From an uncultured Flavobacteriaceae bacterium (lineage in GTDB: Bacteria > Bacteroidota > Bacteroidia > Flavobacteriales > Flavobacteriaceae): 64,000 nt of DNA. Position 1 is the stretch's first letter, and each line of letters starts with the position of its first letter. The stretch is taken from the NCBI GenBank assembly GCA_938020445.1, contig CALIIC010000080.1, positions 1 through 64,000 on the forward strand. The letters run 5' to 3'. The position numbers were made by a program, and so were the translations under genes. The notes under the pieces are model-generated. The model searched no databases and was not told the origin of the DNA. It worked only from the letters and a program-made list of their open reading frames with translations. Below, in pieces: positions 23,371 through 32,333 of this stretch.

Positions 23371-25311
23371 ATGCTGAAACAGCAGCGGGTAGTCATTGAA
23401 AATGTATCGCCACAGCTCCATGGAGGAGCTTTTTTTATTAAACGCGTACTAGGGGAGCGGGTACAGCTTTTCGCAGATGTTTTAGGAGATGGGCATGATG
23501 TTATTCAGGCAGAAGTGCGTTTCAAGCATGAAACATCTAAAACTTGGAAAGAGGTGCGCATGCAACATCTGGAGCAAGATGTATACAAGGCCTCTTTTAC
23601 CGTAGATAAACAAGGTTTTTATGAATATGTAATTCAAGGGTGGGTAGATCATGCGCTGAACTGGCAACATGGTATCGAAGCAAAATTAAAAGATGGGCAG
23701 CATGTAAAAAGTGAGCTGTTGGATGGTGTGCAATACCTACAGTTTTTAACCAAAAAAACACCTCAAAAATCATCGGTCTATGCGAAAAAATTAATAGCGC
23801 TCTTTAAAGATGATTCGAGTTATGAGGCGGCGGTGAAAGAGGCGGAGTCGGAACAGTTACACAAGTTGTTCTTGGATTATCCGCAGAGGAGCCTTGCAAA
23901 TAAAAGTCAAATTTTTCAGGTATACGTAGATCGGCAAAAAGCAAACTTCAGCACTTGGTATGAGTTTTTTCCTAGATCTTCGGCTGCAAAGGCAAACACG
24001 CATGGTACTTTTAAAGATTGTGAAAAACTACTGCCCCGCATCGCCGATATGGGTTTTGACGTGCTGTACTTTCCACCGATACACCCAATTGGTGAAGTAA
24101 ACCGAAAAGGAAAAAATAATACGGTAGATGCCAAACCGGGCGATTCCGGTGTGCCCTGGGCCATAGGATCTGAAAAAGGGGGGCACAAAGCGATTCATCC
24201 GGAGTTGGGAAATGAGAAGGAATTTAAAACCTTGGTCAAAAAAGCAAAGGACTTCGGAATCGAAGTAGCGATGGATCTTGCCTTTCAGGCCGCACCTGAT
24301 CATCCTTATATAAAAGAGCATCCAGAGTGGTTTCGCAAACGGCCCGATGGTACGATTCAATATGCCGAAAATCCACCTAAAAAGTACCAGGATATCGTCA
24401 ACTTTCATTATGAGACAAAGGCATACAAAGAACTTTGGGCAGAATTGCTGAGCGTTACGCTGCATTGGGTGAAATGCGGGGTGCAGATTTTTAGAGTCGA
24501 TAACCCCCATACCAAGCCCTATTATTTTTGGAATTGGTTGATGATGGAAGTGAAGAAAAAGCATCCCGATGTACTCTTTTTGGCGGAGGCTTTTTCCCGA
24601 CCCAAAGTAATGCAGCAGTTGGCAAAACAAGGATTTTCCCAATCGTATACCTATTTCACTTGGCGGGTTTCGAAACACGAGCTGACCGAGTATATGGTAG
24701 AGTTGACCCAATCTGAAATGAAAGAGTATTACCGGCCTAATTTTTGGCCAAATACCCCCGATATCAACCCTTATCATTTACAAGGTGCAAACGAAGCCAT
24801 GCATTTGATTCGCTATGCGCTTGCTGCAACCTTGAGCGGTAATCTTGGCATTTATGGTCCTGTTTTTGAATACATGGTCAGTGATGCGATGCCGGGCAAG
24901 GAAGAATATCTAAATTCAGAAAAATACGAAATACGACAGTGGGATTGGACCCTTCAAAACAAACTCACCTATTTGATAGGGCAAATTAATGAGGGAAGGA
25001 AAAAGCACGCCTCCCTGCAACAAACGAATAATCTACAATTTTGTGAGATAGCAAATGAAAATATGATTGCCTACCTTAAATGGAACGATGAACGTACGGA
25101 TCAGACCCTTACCATAGTGAACCTAGATTCAATGAACACCCAAATTGGGCATGTACAATTGCCTATGGATTCATTGGGCATACAACATGGGCAATCGGTT
25201 CAAGTAATGGACATCATTAGTGGTAACGGTTATACATGGAATGATGAATGGAATTACATTGAACTAAGTCCAAACCTGCCATTTCACATTTTTCATATTA
25301 GAAAGCCATAA
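23371..25311 (+). CDS. glgE: Alpha-1,4-glucan:maltose-1-phosphate maltosyltransferase
   Basis: Transfers maltosyl units from maltose-1-phosphate to the non-reducing end of alpha-1,4-glucan (GH13_3). The N-terminal DUF3416-type beta domain starts with RVVIENVSPQLHGGAFFIKR and runs to about residue 180. The barrel has WYEFFPRS, FDVLYFPPIHPIG, the nucleophile D377 in IFRVDNPHTKP, the acid/base E406 in FLAEAF, and the third carboxylate D464 in NTPDINPY, all placed as in known GlgE enzymes. Length (646 aa) is normal. Maltokinase follows after 2 bp and glgB after that, so this is the GlgE route to glycogen-like glucan. No glgC or glgA is in the window. Confidence 0.94.
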   Translation: MLKQQRVVIENVSPQLHGGAFFIKRVLGERVQLFADVLGDGHDVIQAEVRFKHETSKTWKEVRMQHLEQDVYKASFTVDKQGFYEYVIQGWVDHALNWQHGIEAKLKDGQHVKSELLDGVQYLQFLTKKTPQKSSVYAKKLIALFKDDSSYEAAVKEAESEQLHKLFLDYPQRSLANKSQIFQVYVDRQKANFSTWYEFFPRSSAAKANTHGTFKDCEKLLPRIADMGFDVLYFPPIHPIGEVNRKGKNNTVDAKPGDSGVPWAIGSEKGGHKAIHPELGNEKEFKTLVKKAKDFGIEVAMDLAFQAAPDHPYIKEHPEWFRKRPDGTIQYAENPPKKYQDIVNFHYETKAYKELWAELLSVTLHWVKCGVQIFRVDNPHTKPYYFWNWLMMEVKKKHPDVLFLAEAFSRPKVMQQLAKQGFSQSYTYFTWRVSKHELTEYMVELTQSEMKEYYRPNFWPNTPDINPYHLQGANEAMHLIRYALAATLSGNLGIYGPVFEYMVSDAMPGKEEYLNSEKYEIRQWDWTLQNKLTYLIGQINEGRKKHASLQQTNNLQFCEIANENMIAYLKWNDERTDQTLTIVNLDSMNTQIGHVQLPMDSLGIQHGQSVQVMDIISGNGYTWNDEWNYIELSPNLPFHIFHIRKP

Positions 25312-25313
25312 TT

Positions 25314-26942
25314 ATGTCGATAAAAAAGGAAGAAAAACTCTTACAGCCCCCATATGAATTCAAATCGAGTTGGGAAACTCTTTTAGAGGATGATGCGTTT
25401 GTCAATGTTTTTCTTTCCGATATTTTGGAAAATTATATCCTAAGGCAACGATGGTACGGAGGTAAATCGAGCCAATTAAAATATATAGAACTAAATCAGT
25501 ATTTTAAAATACAACAGCATGGTGAGGTGTACTATGGTCTTCTGTTGGAAGTTAATTTTAGGGAAGCTTTTTATCAACATTATTTCTTACCGATTGCATT
25601 TGTAACAGACGAGAGTTTTGCAAAGGAGGATCGTATTTTGCCTTTGAAAATTAATGGGCAAAACGGGTACATCATCGATGCAATAAACCTGGAAGCGTTT
25701 CGGAAATTGGTTTTCGAACGAATTATGACTTCCTTACCCAACGACAAGACCCCTGTTCGCTATCATAAAAGTTCTTATTTCTCCGATACAGCCTATGTTT
25801 CTTCAAGATTTATGGGTTTGGAACAGAGCAATACCTCCATTATTTACAACGATAGTTCGGTCATAAAATTCTTTAGGAGAATTTATGCCGATAGGAACCC
25901 TGATTTTGAGATGAGTCAGTTTCTATCGGAAAAAAAAGGGTACCAAAATACGCCGGCATACTTGGGTAGTATCAACATCTTGGACAAAGACAACGATGAT
26001 ATTACCATAGCGTTGCTTCAGAAACTTGTTCCGAACGAAGGGGATGCGTGGGATTTTATGTTGAAGGAGGTAGACAAAGTTTTTGGCAATCTTGATTATA
26101 AAAAAATAGTAGTTTCGAACTTACCGAAAACGGAAATTTTTGAACGACTGCAAATAAAGGATGTGCCGCCCGAAATTATAGATTGGGCCGGTTTAAGTGT
26201 TTTTCTGAAACTACAGGTGATGGCAAAGAGAACTGCAGAAATGCATATTGCCTTGGGGTCTGAGTTTGAAGATACGGCCTTTACCCCAAAACATTTTAAT
26301 AGTGATTATGAGGTTTGGTTAAAAAATAGGTTGTTGTATCAATTTCAAAACCGATTGAATAGTGTAGAAAATAACCTGCACAAATTGGAAGGCCGATCTG
26401 CCGAGTTGGTAAAGGAGTTTTTGGAACGCAAAAATGAAATTAGAAGACGCTTTTTAGAGTTCGATTGGACGAAACTAAAAGGGGAGCGAATCCGAATACA
26501 TGGTGACTACCATTTGGGTCAGATTCTGGTAAAAGACGATGACTTTTATCTGTTAGATTTTGAAGGGGAACCAGAGAGTACCATTCGCGACAGAAAGGTG
26601 AAACACCCACCTTTAAAGGATGTAGCAGGAATATTTCGTTCGTTCCATTATGCTATTTATGCGACGATATTCAATAATGGAGAGAAATATCCCTATTCAC
26701 AGGAAGACCTGTTCGCCGCAGGGGAAATATTGTTCAAATATTTTATTGGGGTGTTTTTAGAGTCGTATGTAACGCTTATTCAAGCCCATAATTTAAATAT
26801 TGGATACCAACAAGAGCGTATCTTTATCCTAAAGTATTGCATGTTGGAGAAGGCCGTGTATGAGTTGGGGTATGAAATGAATTCAAGACCGCGCTGGGCC
26901 GTAATTCCTTTAGAGGGTATTTTGGCGATTATTAATGATTAA
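25314..26942 (+). CDS. Maltokinase (Pep2/Mak type), stand-alone
   Basis: Phosphorylates maltose with ATP to maltose-1-phosphate, the GlgE donor. The N-terminal cap domain has the characteristic RQRWYGGKSSQLKYIEL at about 44-60. The kinase part has the ATP lysine K185 (SVIKFFRR), the catalytic loop HGDYHLGQ at 396-403 with D398, and the metal-binding LLDFEGEP with D415, as in aminoglycoside-kinase-like enzymes. In many bacteria this domain is fused behind trehalose synthase; here it is a separate 542-residue protein starting 2 bp after glgE, and no trehalose synthase gene is in the window. Confidence 0.9.
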   Translation: MSIKKEEKLLQPPYEFKSSWETLLEDDAFVNVFLSDILENYILRQRWYGGKSSQLKYIELNQYFKIQQHGEVYYGLLLEVNFREAFYQHYFLPIAFVTDESFAKEDRILPLKINGQNGYIIDAINLEAFRKLVFERIMTSLPNDKTPVRYHKSSYFSDTAYVSSRFMGLEQSNTSIIYNDSSVIKFFRRIYADRNPDFEMSQFLSEKKGYQNTPAYLGSINILDKDNDDITIALLQKLVPNEGDAWDFMLKEVDKVFGNLDYKKIVVSNLPKTEIFERLQIKDVPPEIIDWAGLSVFLKLQVMAKRTAEMHIALGSEFEDTAFTPKHFNSDYEVWLKNRLLYQFQNRLNSVENNLHKLEGRSAELVKEFLERKNEIRRRFLEFDWTKLKGERIRIHGDYHLGQILVKDDDFYLLDFEGEPESTIRDRKVKHPPLKDVAGIFRSFHYAIYATIFNNGEKYPYSQEDLFAAGEILFKYFIGVFLESYVTLIQAHNLNIGYQQERIFILKYCMLEKAVYELGYEMNSRPRWAVIPLEGILAIIND

Positions 26943-27015
26943 CATAAAGCGCCTTTGGGCGTAAAACACACATTTTGGTGTAATATTTGCCAGCAATGGT
27001 ACTAATGAAAAAAAT

Positions 27016-28914
27016 ATGGGGAAGGTTATAGCACATAGTTTGTTTACTGATTTTGATATTAGTCTCTTTAAATCTGGAAAGCATTTTAAGTTGTATGAGA
27101 AATTGGGCTCGCACCCAATGGAAATCGATGGGGTAAAAGGAACTTATTTTGCCGTCTGGGCCCCTACCGCCAATGCGGTATCGGTCATTGGTAATTTTAA
27201 TTATTGGTTAGATCACGAGCATCCTTTAAATGTGCGTTGGGATGAAAGCGGCATTTGGGAAGGTTTTATACCTGAAGTTGAAAAAGGCGAGGTATACAAG
27301 TATAAAATACGTTCGCACAACCATGGGGTGGTTACCGAAAAAGCGGATCCTTTTGCACGTTATTGCGAGCTGCCGCCGAATACCGCTTCGGTGGTATGGG
27401 AAGACGATTATACATGGAAGGATAAAAAATGGATGGATAGCAGGAAGGCAAAGAATGCCCTTGATGCACCATTTTCGGTCTATGAAGTGCATTTGGGATC
27501 CTGGAAAAGAAAAGAGGAAAATGAGTTCATGTCCTATGAGGATTTAGCAGTTAATCTTGTAAGTTATGTAAAAGAAATGGGCTTTACACATGTGGAATTT
27601 ATGCCCATTATGGAATACCCCTATGACCCCTCTTGGGGCTACCAACTTACAGGTTACTTTGCACCGACCTCCCGTTTTGGAGCGCCGGAAGGATTTAAAT
27701 TGTTGGTAGATAAATTACATCAAAACGATATTGGTGTCATTCTCGATTGGGTGCCTTCCCATTTTCCCGAAGATGCACATGGGCTTGGTTTTTTTGATGG
27801 CTCCCATTTGTACGAACACCCAGATAGGCGACGGGGATATCACCCCGATTGGAAAAGTTTGATTTTCAACTACGGCAGAAATGAAGTGCGTGCTTTTTTA
27901 ATTAGCAATGCACTGTTCTGGTTGGATCAATTTCACACAGACGCCCTGCGGGTAGATGCCGTTGCCTCTATGTTGTACTTAGATTATTCTAGGGAAGATG
28001 GGGAGTGGGAACCTAACATTTATGGAAACAATGAAAATTTGGAAACCATCAGTTTTCTCAAAGAATTTAATGAAACAGTCTATGGTAATTTTCCCGATGT
28101 GCAAACCATTGCCGAGGAGTCCACTGCCTTTTCTGGAGTTTCCAAGCCGGTAAACTTAGGCGGATTGGGATTTGGAATGAAGTGGATGATGGGGTGGATG
28201 CATGATACACTAGAATATTTCAAAAAAGATCCAGTGTACAGAGAACATCACCAAAACGATATTACATTCAGTATGACCTATGCATTTACCGAAAATTTTA
28301 TGCTTCCTTTTTCACATGATGAGGTAGTGTATGGTAAACAATCGTTGATTTATCGTATGCCTGGTGACGAATGGCAACGCTTTGCGAACTTACGGTTGGT
28401 GTTTGGCTATATGTTTACACATCCGGGAGCAAACTTGATTTTTATGGGAGGTGAGTTTGGGCAGACCTCGGAATGGAACTTTGAACAAAGCCTTGATTGG
28501 CATCTTACCCAATATGACGGTCATGCCGGGATACAAGAAACGATCAAAGAGTTAAATAAGATATACAAAACCAATCCGGCTTTGTATGAAAAACAGTTTA
28601 GTGAAGATGGTTTTCAATGGATCGATTACGGTGATAACAAAAATTGTGTCCTTACCTATATAAGAAAAGGGAACGATCCTAAGAACGATTTGTTCATCGC
28701 TTTGAACCTTACCCCGACCCCGAGAGAGAATTATCGTATCGGTTTGCCTAAAAAAACAGGGCAAGTGAAGGAGGTTTTTAACAGTGATCATCAAAAATAT
28801 GGTGGGTCCGGAATGAGCAGTTCCCTATCTAAATTGGAGAAAACCCCATGGCATGGCCATGAGAGATCGGTCGAAATTACCCTTCCTCCTTTAAGTATTG
28901 TCATTTTTAAGTAG
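27016..28914 (+). CDS. glgB: 1,4-alpha-glucan branching enzyme
   Basis: Makes alpha-1,6 branches in glycogen-like glucan (GH13_9). An N-terminal CBM48 is visible as YFAVWAPTANAVSVIGNFNYW. The catalytic barrel has VILDWVPSHF, the nucleophile D314 in ALRVDAVASML, the acid/base E367 in QTIAEEST, and H434-D435 in FSHDEV, followed by the usual C-terminal beta domain. Length (632 aa) is typical. It lies 73 bp after the maltokinase gene on the same strand and completes the GlgE-maltokinase-GlgB set for branched alpha-glucan storage. Confidence 0.95.
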   Translation: MGKVIAHSLFTDFDISLFKSGKHFKLYEKLGSHPMEIDGVKGTYFAVWAPTANAVSVIGNFNYWLDHEHPLNVRWDESGIWEGFIPEVEKGEVYKYKIRSHNHGVVTEKADPFARYCELPPNTASVVWEDDYTWKDKKWMDSRKAKNALDAPFSVYEVHLGSWKRKEENEFMSYEDLAVNLVSYVKEMGFTHVEFMPIMEYPYDPSWGYQLTGYFAPTSRFGAPEGFKLLVDKLHQNDIGVILDWVPSHFPEDAHGLGFFDGSHLYEHPDRRRGYHPDWKSLIFNYGRNEVRAFLISNALFWLDQFHTDALRVDAVASMLYLDYSREDGEWEPNIYGNNENLETISFLKEFNETVYGNFPDVQTIAEESTAFSGVSKPVNLGGLGFGMKWMMGWMHDTLEYFKKDPVYREHHQNDITFSMTYAFTENFMLPFSHDEVVYGKQSLIYRMPGDEWQRFANLRLVFGYMFTHPGANLIFMGGEFGQTSEWNFEQSLDWHLTQYDGHAGIQETIKELNKIYKTNPALYEKQFSEDGFQWIDYGDNKNCVLTYIRKGNDPKNDLFIALNLTPTPRENYRIGLPKKTGQVKEVFNSDHQKYGGSGMSSSLSKLEKTPWHGHERSVEITLPPLSIVIFK

Positions 28915-29019
28915 CATTGGTCGATGAAAATGTAATTGTCATCAATTCAAGAGGATATCTTTTCTTTATTAAAAGCGAATGTCTTTTTTTTGCCAACTTA
29001 AGCACGAAACCTACGAACA

Positions 29020-31419
29020 ATGATTACAAATACAGAACTAGAATATAAAGGGAATTTATATCCCAATCAAATAGTCGATTTTTCACAAGATGTCGACAAG
29101 CTCTATTTTAGTACCGCCAATGGTGTGGTACTTCAGATAACCGTATTGCGAAATAGTGCCTTGCGTTTTCGATATGCTACCGAGAATACCTTTGAACCAG
29201 ATTTTTCATATGCCATAAGCAAAGATGGTCTTAGGGGGTATGATCGTCTAGATGTTTCCGAGACCGAGACGGAATATTTGATTGAGACCATTCGCATGAA
29301 GGTATTGGTCGATAAAAAAACCTTGCGCGTACAAATATCAGACCCAGAAGGAAACATTATCAATGAAGACGAAATTGGTTTTCATTGGGAAGAAAATTAT
29401 GAGTACGGTGGCAATACCGTAAAAATGAGCAAAATTACGCAGACCGGAGAAAGTTTTTACGGTCTTGGAGATAAAGCTACCCATACCAATTTAAAGGGGA
29501 AAAGAGTACACAATTGGGTGACGGATTCTTATGCCTATGGAAAGGACATGGATCCCTTGTACAAGGCAATTCCCTTTTACGTAGGTCTTACCAATGGCAA
29601 AGCCTACGGAATCTTTTTTGACAATACATTTAAGACACATTTTGATTTTGCGCACGAACGAAGAAACACGACCAGTTTTTGGGCCGATGGAGGTGAAATG
29701 AACTACTATTTCATATACGGGCCAGAAGTCGCCAAGGTGGTTCGTTTGTACACCGATCTTACAGGGAAACCTGAAATGCCACCATTGTGGGCATTGGGAT
29801 ACCAGCAATCGAAATGGAGTTATTTCCCCGAAAGCAATGTGAAAGAGATTGCCCAACAGTTCCGAGATTTGAAGATTCCCTGTGATGCCATTTACTTGGA
29901 TATTGACTATATGGACGGTTTTCGCTGTTTCACATGGGACAAAAACCATTTCCCGGATCCTAAAAGAATGATTGGTGAGTTAAATGAAGATGGTTTTAAG
30001 ACAGTGGTCATGATCGACCCGGGTATTAAAATTGATAGGGATTATTGGGTCTATCAAGAAGCCATGGAGAACGATTATTTCTGCAAACGGGGCGATGGCC
30101 CTTATATGCACGGCAAAGTTTGGCCGGGAGAATGTAATTTTCCCGATTTTACGAACCCGGAGGTGCGTAAATGGTGGGCCGAATTGTACAAAGAATTTAT
30201 GACAGAGATCGGGGTACATGCCGTTTGGAACGATATGAACGAACCGGCAGTAATGGAAGTACCTTCCAAAACAGCACCTTTGGATACGAGACATAACTAT
30301 GATGGTCACCCTTGCACGCATCGTAAGGCCCATAACGTATATGGGATGCAAATGGTGCGGGCGACCTACAACGGGGTCAAAAAGCATGTGTACCCTAAAA
30401 GACCCTTTGTTATTACCCGTGCCGCCTATGCAGGTACCCAGCGTTATGCGTGTACTTGGACAGGCGATAATGTTGCCACTTGGGAACATTTATGGATTGC
30501 CAATGTGCAGATGCAGCGTATGTGTATGAGTGGTTATTCGTTTGTTGGTTCCGATATTGGTGGCTTTGCGGAGCAACCAAATGGTGAGTTGTTTGCACGT
30601 TGGGTACAGTTGGGTGTTTTTCACCCATTTTGTCGCGTACATTCAAGCGGAGATCATGGTAGTCAAGAACCGTGGTCTTTTGGAACGGAAGTGACCGATA
30701 TTGTGCGAAAATTTATTGAAATTCGGTACGAACTGCTACCATACCTCTATACCATGTTCTATCGGTATTCGAAAGAAGGAATCCCAATGTTGAAATCATT
30801 GGTGATGTTCGATCAAGAAGATACCCAAACGCATTTTAGAACAGATGAGTTTCTCTTCGGAGAGCAAATTTTGGTATGCCCAGTACAAGAGCCCAATGCA
30901 CAAGGGCGAAGAATGTATATACCAAGGGGAAAGTGGTATAACTTCTGGACAAAAGAATTCATTGAAGGCGGCAAGGAACAATGGGTGCCGGCAGATCTTG
31001 ATGAAATGCCTTTGTTTATAAAAGAAGGTGCTATTATTCCGAAGTATCCGGTGCAGCAATATATCGGCGAGAAAGAAATCGAAGAATTGGTTTTAGAGAC
31101 CTATTATAAACAAGGTGTAGAGAATTCTACGGTGTATGAAGATGGTCAGGATGGGTATGATTACACCAAAGGCAGGTTCAGTCTTCGCCGCTTTAAACTT
31201 CAAGGGAAAGAAAAGCAATTGAATATTCAACAATACAAAGACGGTACCTTTATTACCAGTTATGAATATTTCGAATTCAAGTTTTATGGGCTGCCATTCG
31301 AAATTGCTAGCGTGACCATCGATAACGAAGCGGTAGACCTTAAGGATATCAAATCAAATGGAAGTAGTGCCATTAAAGTGAGCAAGAATTTTACCGTGTT
31401 GCACATAACAGGCAAATAA
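29020..31419 (+). CDS. Alpha-glucosidase, GH31
   Basis: Retaining alpha-glucosidase or related exo-enzyme of 799 residues. The N-terminal beta domain with GESFYGLGDKATHTNLKG precedes the barrel, where the nucleophile is D405 in AVWNDMNEPAVM, the GH31 signature. The acid/base Asp is expected in the TWTGDNVATWEHL segment, and FVGSDIGGFAEQPNGELFARW is the second conserved block. No signal peptide is visible, so it probably acts inside the cell on maltodextrin or glucan ends, which fits its place 105 bp after glgB in the glucan cassette. It could equally release glucose from stored glucan or trim transferase products. Confidence 0.92.
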   Translation: MITNTELEYKGNLYPNQIVDFSQDVDKLYFSTANGVVLQITVLRNSALRFRYATENTFEPDFSYAISKDGLRGYDRLDVSETETEYLIETIRMKVLVDKKTLRVQISDPEGNIINEDEIGFHWEENYEYGGNTVKMSKITQTGESFYGLGDKATHTNLKGKRVHNWVTDSYAYGKDMDPLYKAIPFYVGLTNGKAYGIFFDNTFKTHFDFAHERRNTTSFWADGGEMNYYFIYGPEVAKVVRLYTDLTGKPEMPPLWALGYQQSKWSYFPESNVKEIAQQFRDLKIPCDAIYLDIDYMDGFRCFTWDKNHFPDPKRMIGELNEDGFKTVVMIDPGIKIDRDYWVYQEAMENDYFCKRGDGPYMHGKVWPGECNFPDFTNPEVRKWWAELYKEFMTEIGVHAVWNDMNEPAVMEVPSKTAPLDTRHNYDGHPCTHRKAHNVYGMQMVRATYNGVKKHVYPKRPFVITRAAYAGTQRYACTWTGDNVATWEHLWIANVQMQRMCMSGYSFVGSDIGGFAEQPNGELFARWVQLGVFHPFCRVHSSGDHGSQEPWSFGTEVTDIVRKFIEIRYELLPYLYTMFYRYSKEGIPMLKSLVMFDQEDTQTHFRTDEFLFGEQILVCPVQEPNAQGRRMYIPRGKWYNFWTKEFIEGGKEQWVPADLDEMPLFIKEGAIIPKYPVQQYIGEKEIEELVLETYYKQGVENSTVYEDGQDGYDYTKGRFSLRRFKLQGKEKQLNIQQYKDGTFITSYEYFEFKFYGLPFEIASVTIDNEAVDLKDIKSNGSSAIKVSKNFTVLHITGK

Positions 31420-31453
31420 ATTTCGTATTTTTCAGGTGCTAAACACAACAGTA

Positions 31454-32263
31454 ATGAAAAAAGTAATTTTAATTCTGGCGATATTCCTTGGTACCGCGGC
31501 TTGTAAAACAAATCCGTTTACGGGCAAAAAAGTACTGAATTTTTACCCGAACAGTCAAATTTTCCCCATGGCGTTTGCCCAGTATGATCAGTTTCTTACC
31601 GAGAATAAGGTGGTAGAAACCGGTGCAGAGGCGCAAATGATTACCAAGGTGGGGCAACGTATTTCTTCAGCTGCAGAGCGTTGGTTGAACGCCAATGGAT
31701 ATGCTGGCTATTTGAAAGATTATAAATGGGAGTACAACCTAGTGAAAGATGAAACAGTGAATGCTTGGTGTATGCCGGGAGGTAAGATCGTATTTTATAC
31801 GGGCATCTTGCCAATTACCCAAACAGAAACGGGAGTTGCAGTGGTTATGGGGCACGAGGTGGCCCATGCCCTGGCCGATCATGGAGCGCAACGCATGAGC
31901 GCGGGAACGGTTCAACAATTAGGAGCGGTAGCCGGTAATATTGCGATTCAGGATGAACGCACAAGAAATACTTTCAACCAAGCATATGGCCTAGGTTCCA
32001 CAGTTGGGCTCATGTTGCCCTTTAGTCGCAGTCATGAGACCGAAGCCGATCGCATCGGTCTTCAAATTATGGCCATTGCGGGTTATAACCCCAATGAAGC
32101 CTCGGAACTATGGAAAAGAATGAAGGCAAAGAGTGGGGGGCAGGCACCACCTGAGTTCTTAAGTACGCACCCATCCAACGATACCAGGATTGCCAATTTG
32201 GCCGCTTGGGCCCCTGCAGCAAGGCAGGAAGCGGCAAAATTTGGTGTGACCAAGTTTGAATAG
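31454..32263 (+). CDS. M48 family metalloprotease, lipoprotein
   Basis: Zinc-dependent endopeptidase in the envelope. The protein starts MKKVILILAIFLGTAACK, a lipobox signal. The active site is VMGHEVAHALADHGAQRMS (H134, E135, H138) with the third ligand in ETEADRIGLQIM, and the ending SLWKRM-type helix with FLSTHPSNDTRI is typical of the BepA/LoiP branch. I moved the start from an upstream in-frame GTG to the ATG at 31454 because only that gives a proper signal peptide. It follows GH31 by 34 bp on the same strand but has no obvious link to glucan metabolism; a role in outer-membrane protein quality control is the family norm. Confidence 0.92.
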   Translation: MKKVILILAIFLGTAACKTNPFTGKKVLNFYPNSQIFPMAFAQYDQFLTENKVVETGAEAQMITKVGQRISSAAERWLNANGYAGYLKDYKWEYNLVKDETVNAWCMPGGKIVFYTGILPITQTETGVAVVMGHEVAHALADHGAQRMSAGTVQQLGAVAGNIAIQDERTRNTFNQAYGLGSTVGLMLPFSRSHETEADRIGLQIMAIAGYNPNEASELWKRMKAKSGGQAPPEFLSTHPSNDTRIANLAAWAPAARQEAAKFGVTKFE

Positions 32264-32294
32264 TTCACAATGTATTTTTATTAATCGTATCTTG

Positions 32295-32330
32295 AAAGCC
32301 GTTCACTATAGTTGAACGGCTTTTATTTTT
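32295..32330 (+). terminator. Terminator abutting the next start codon
   Basis: AAAGCCGTTCA (32295-32305) pairs perfectly with TGAACGGCTTT (32313-32323) and is followed by TTTTATTTTT. It ends transcription of the M48 gene, but its T-tract stops 3 bp before the ATG of the MFS gene at 32334. Confidence 0.8.
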
Positions 32331-32333
32331 AGA

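Noticed and set aside
24028-24777. Minus-strand open frame inside glgE
   Set aside because: It lies wholly under the conserved GH13 barrel and its product looks like no protein family; it is a shadow of glgE.
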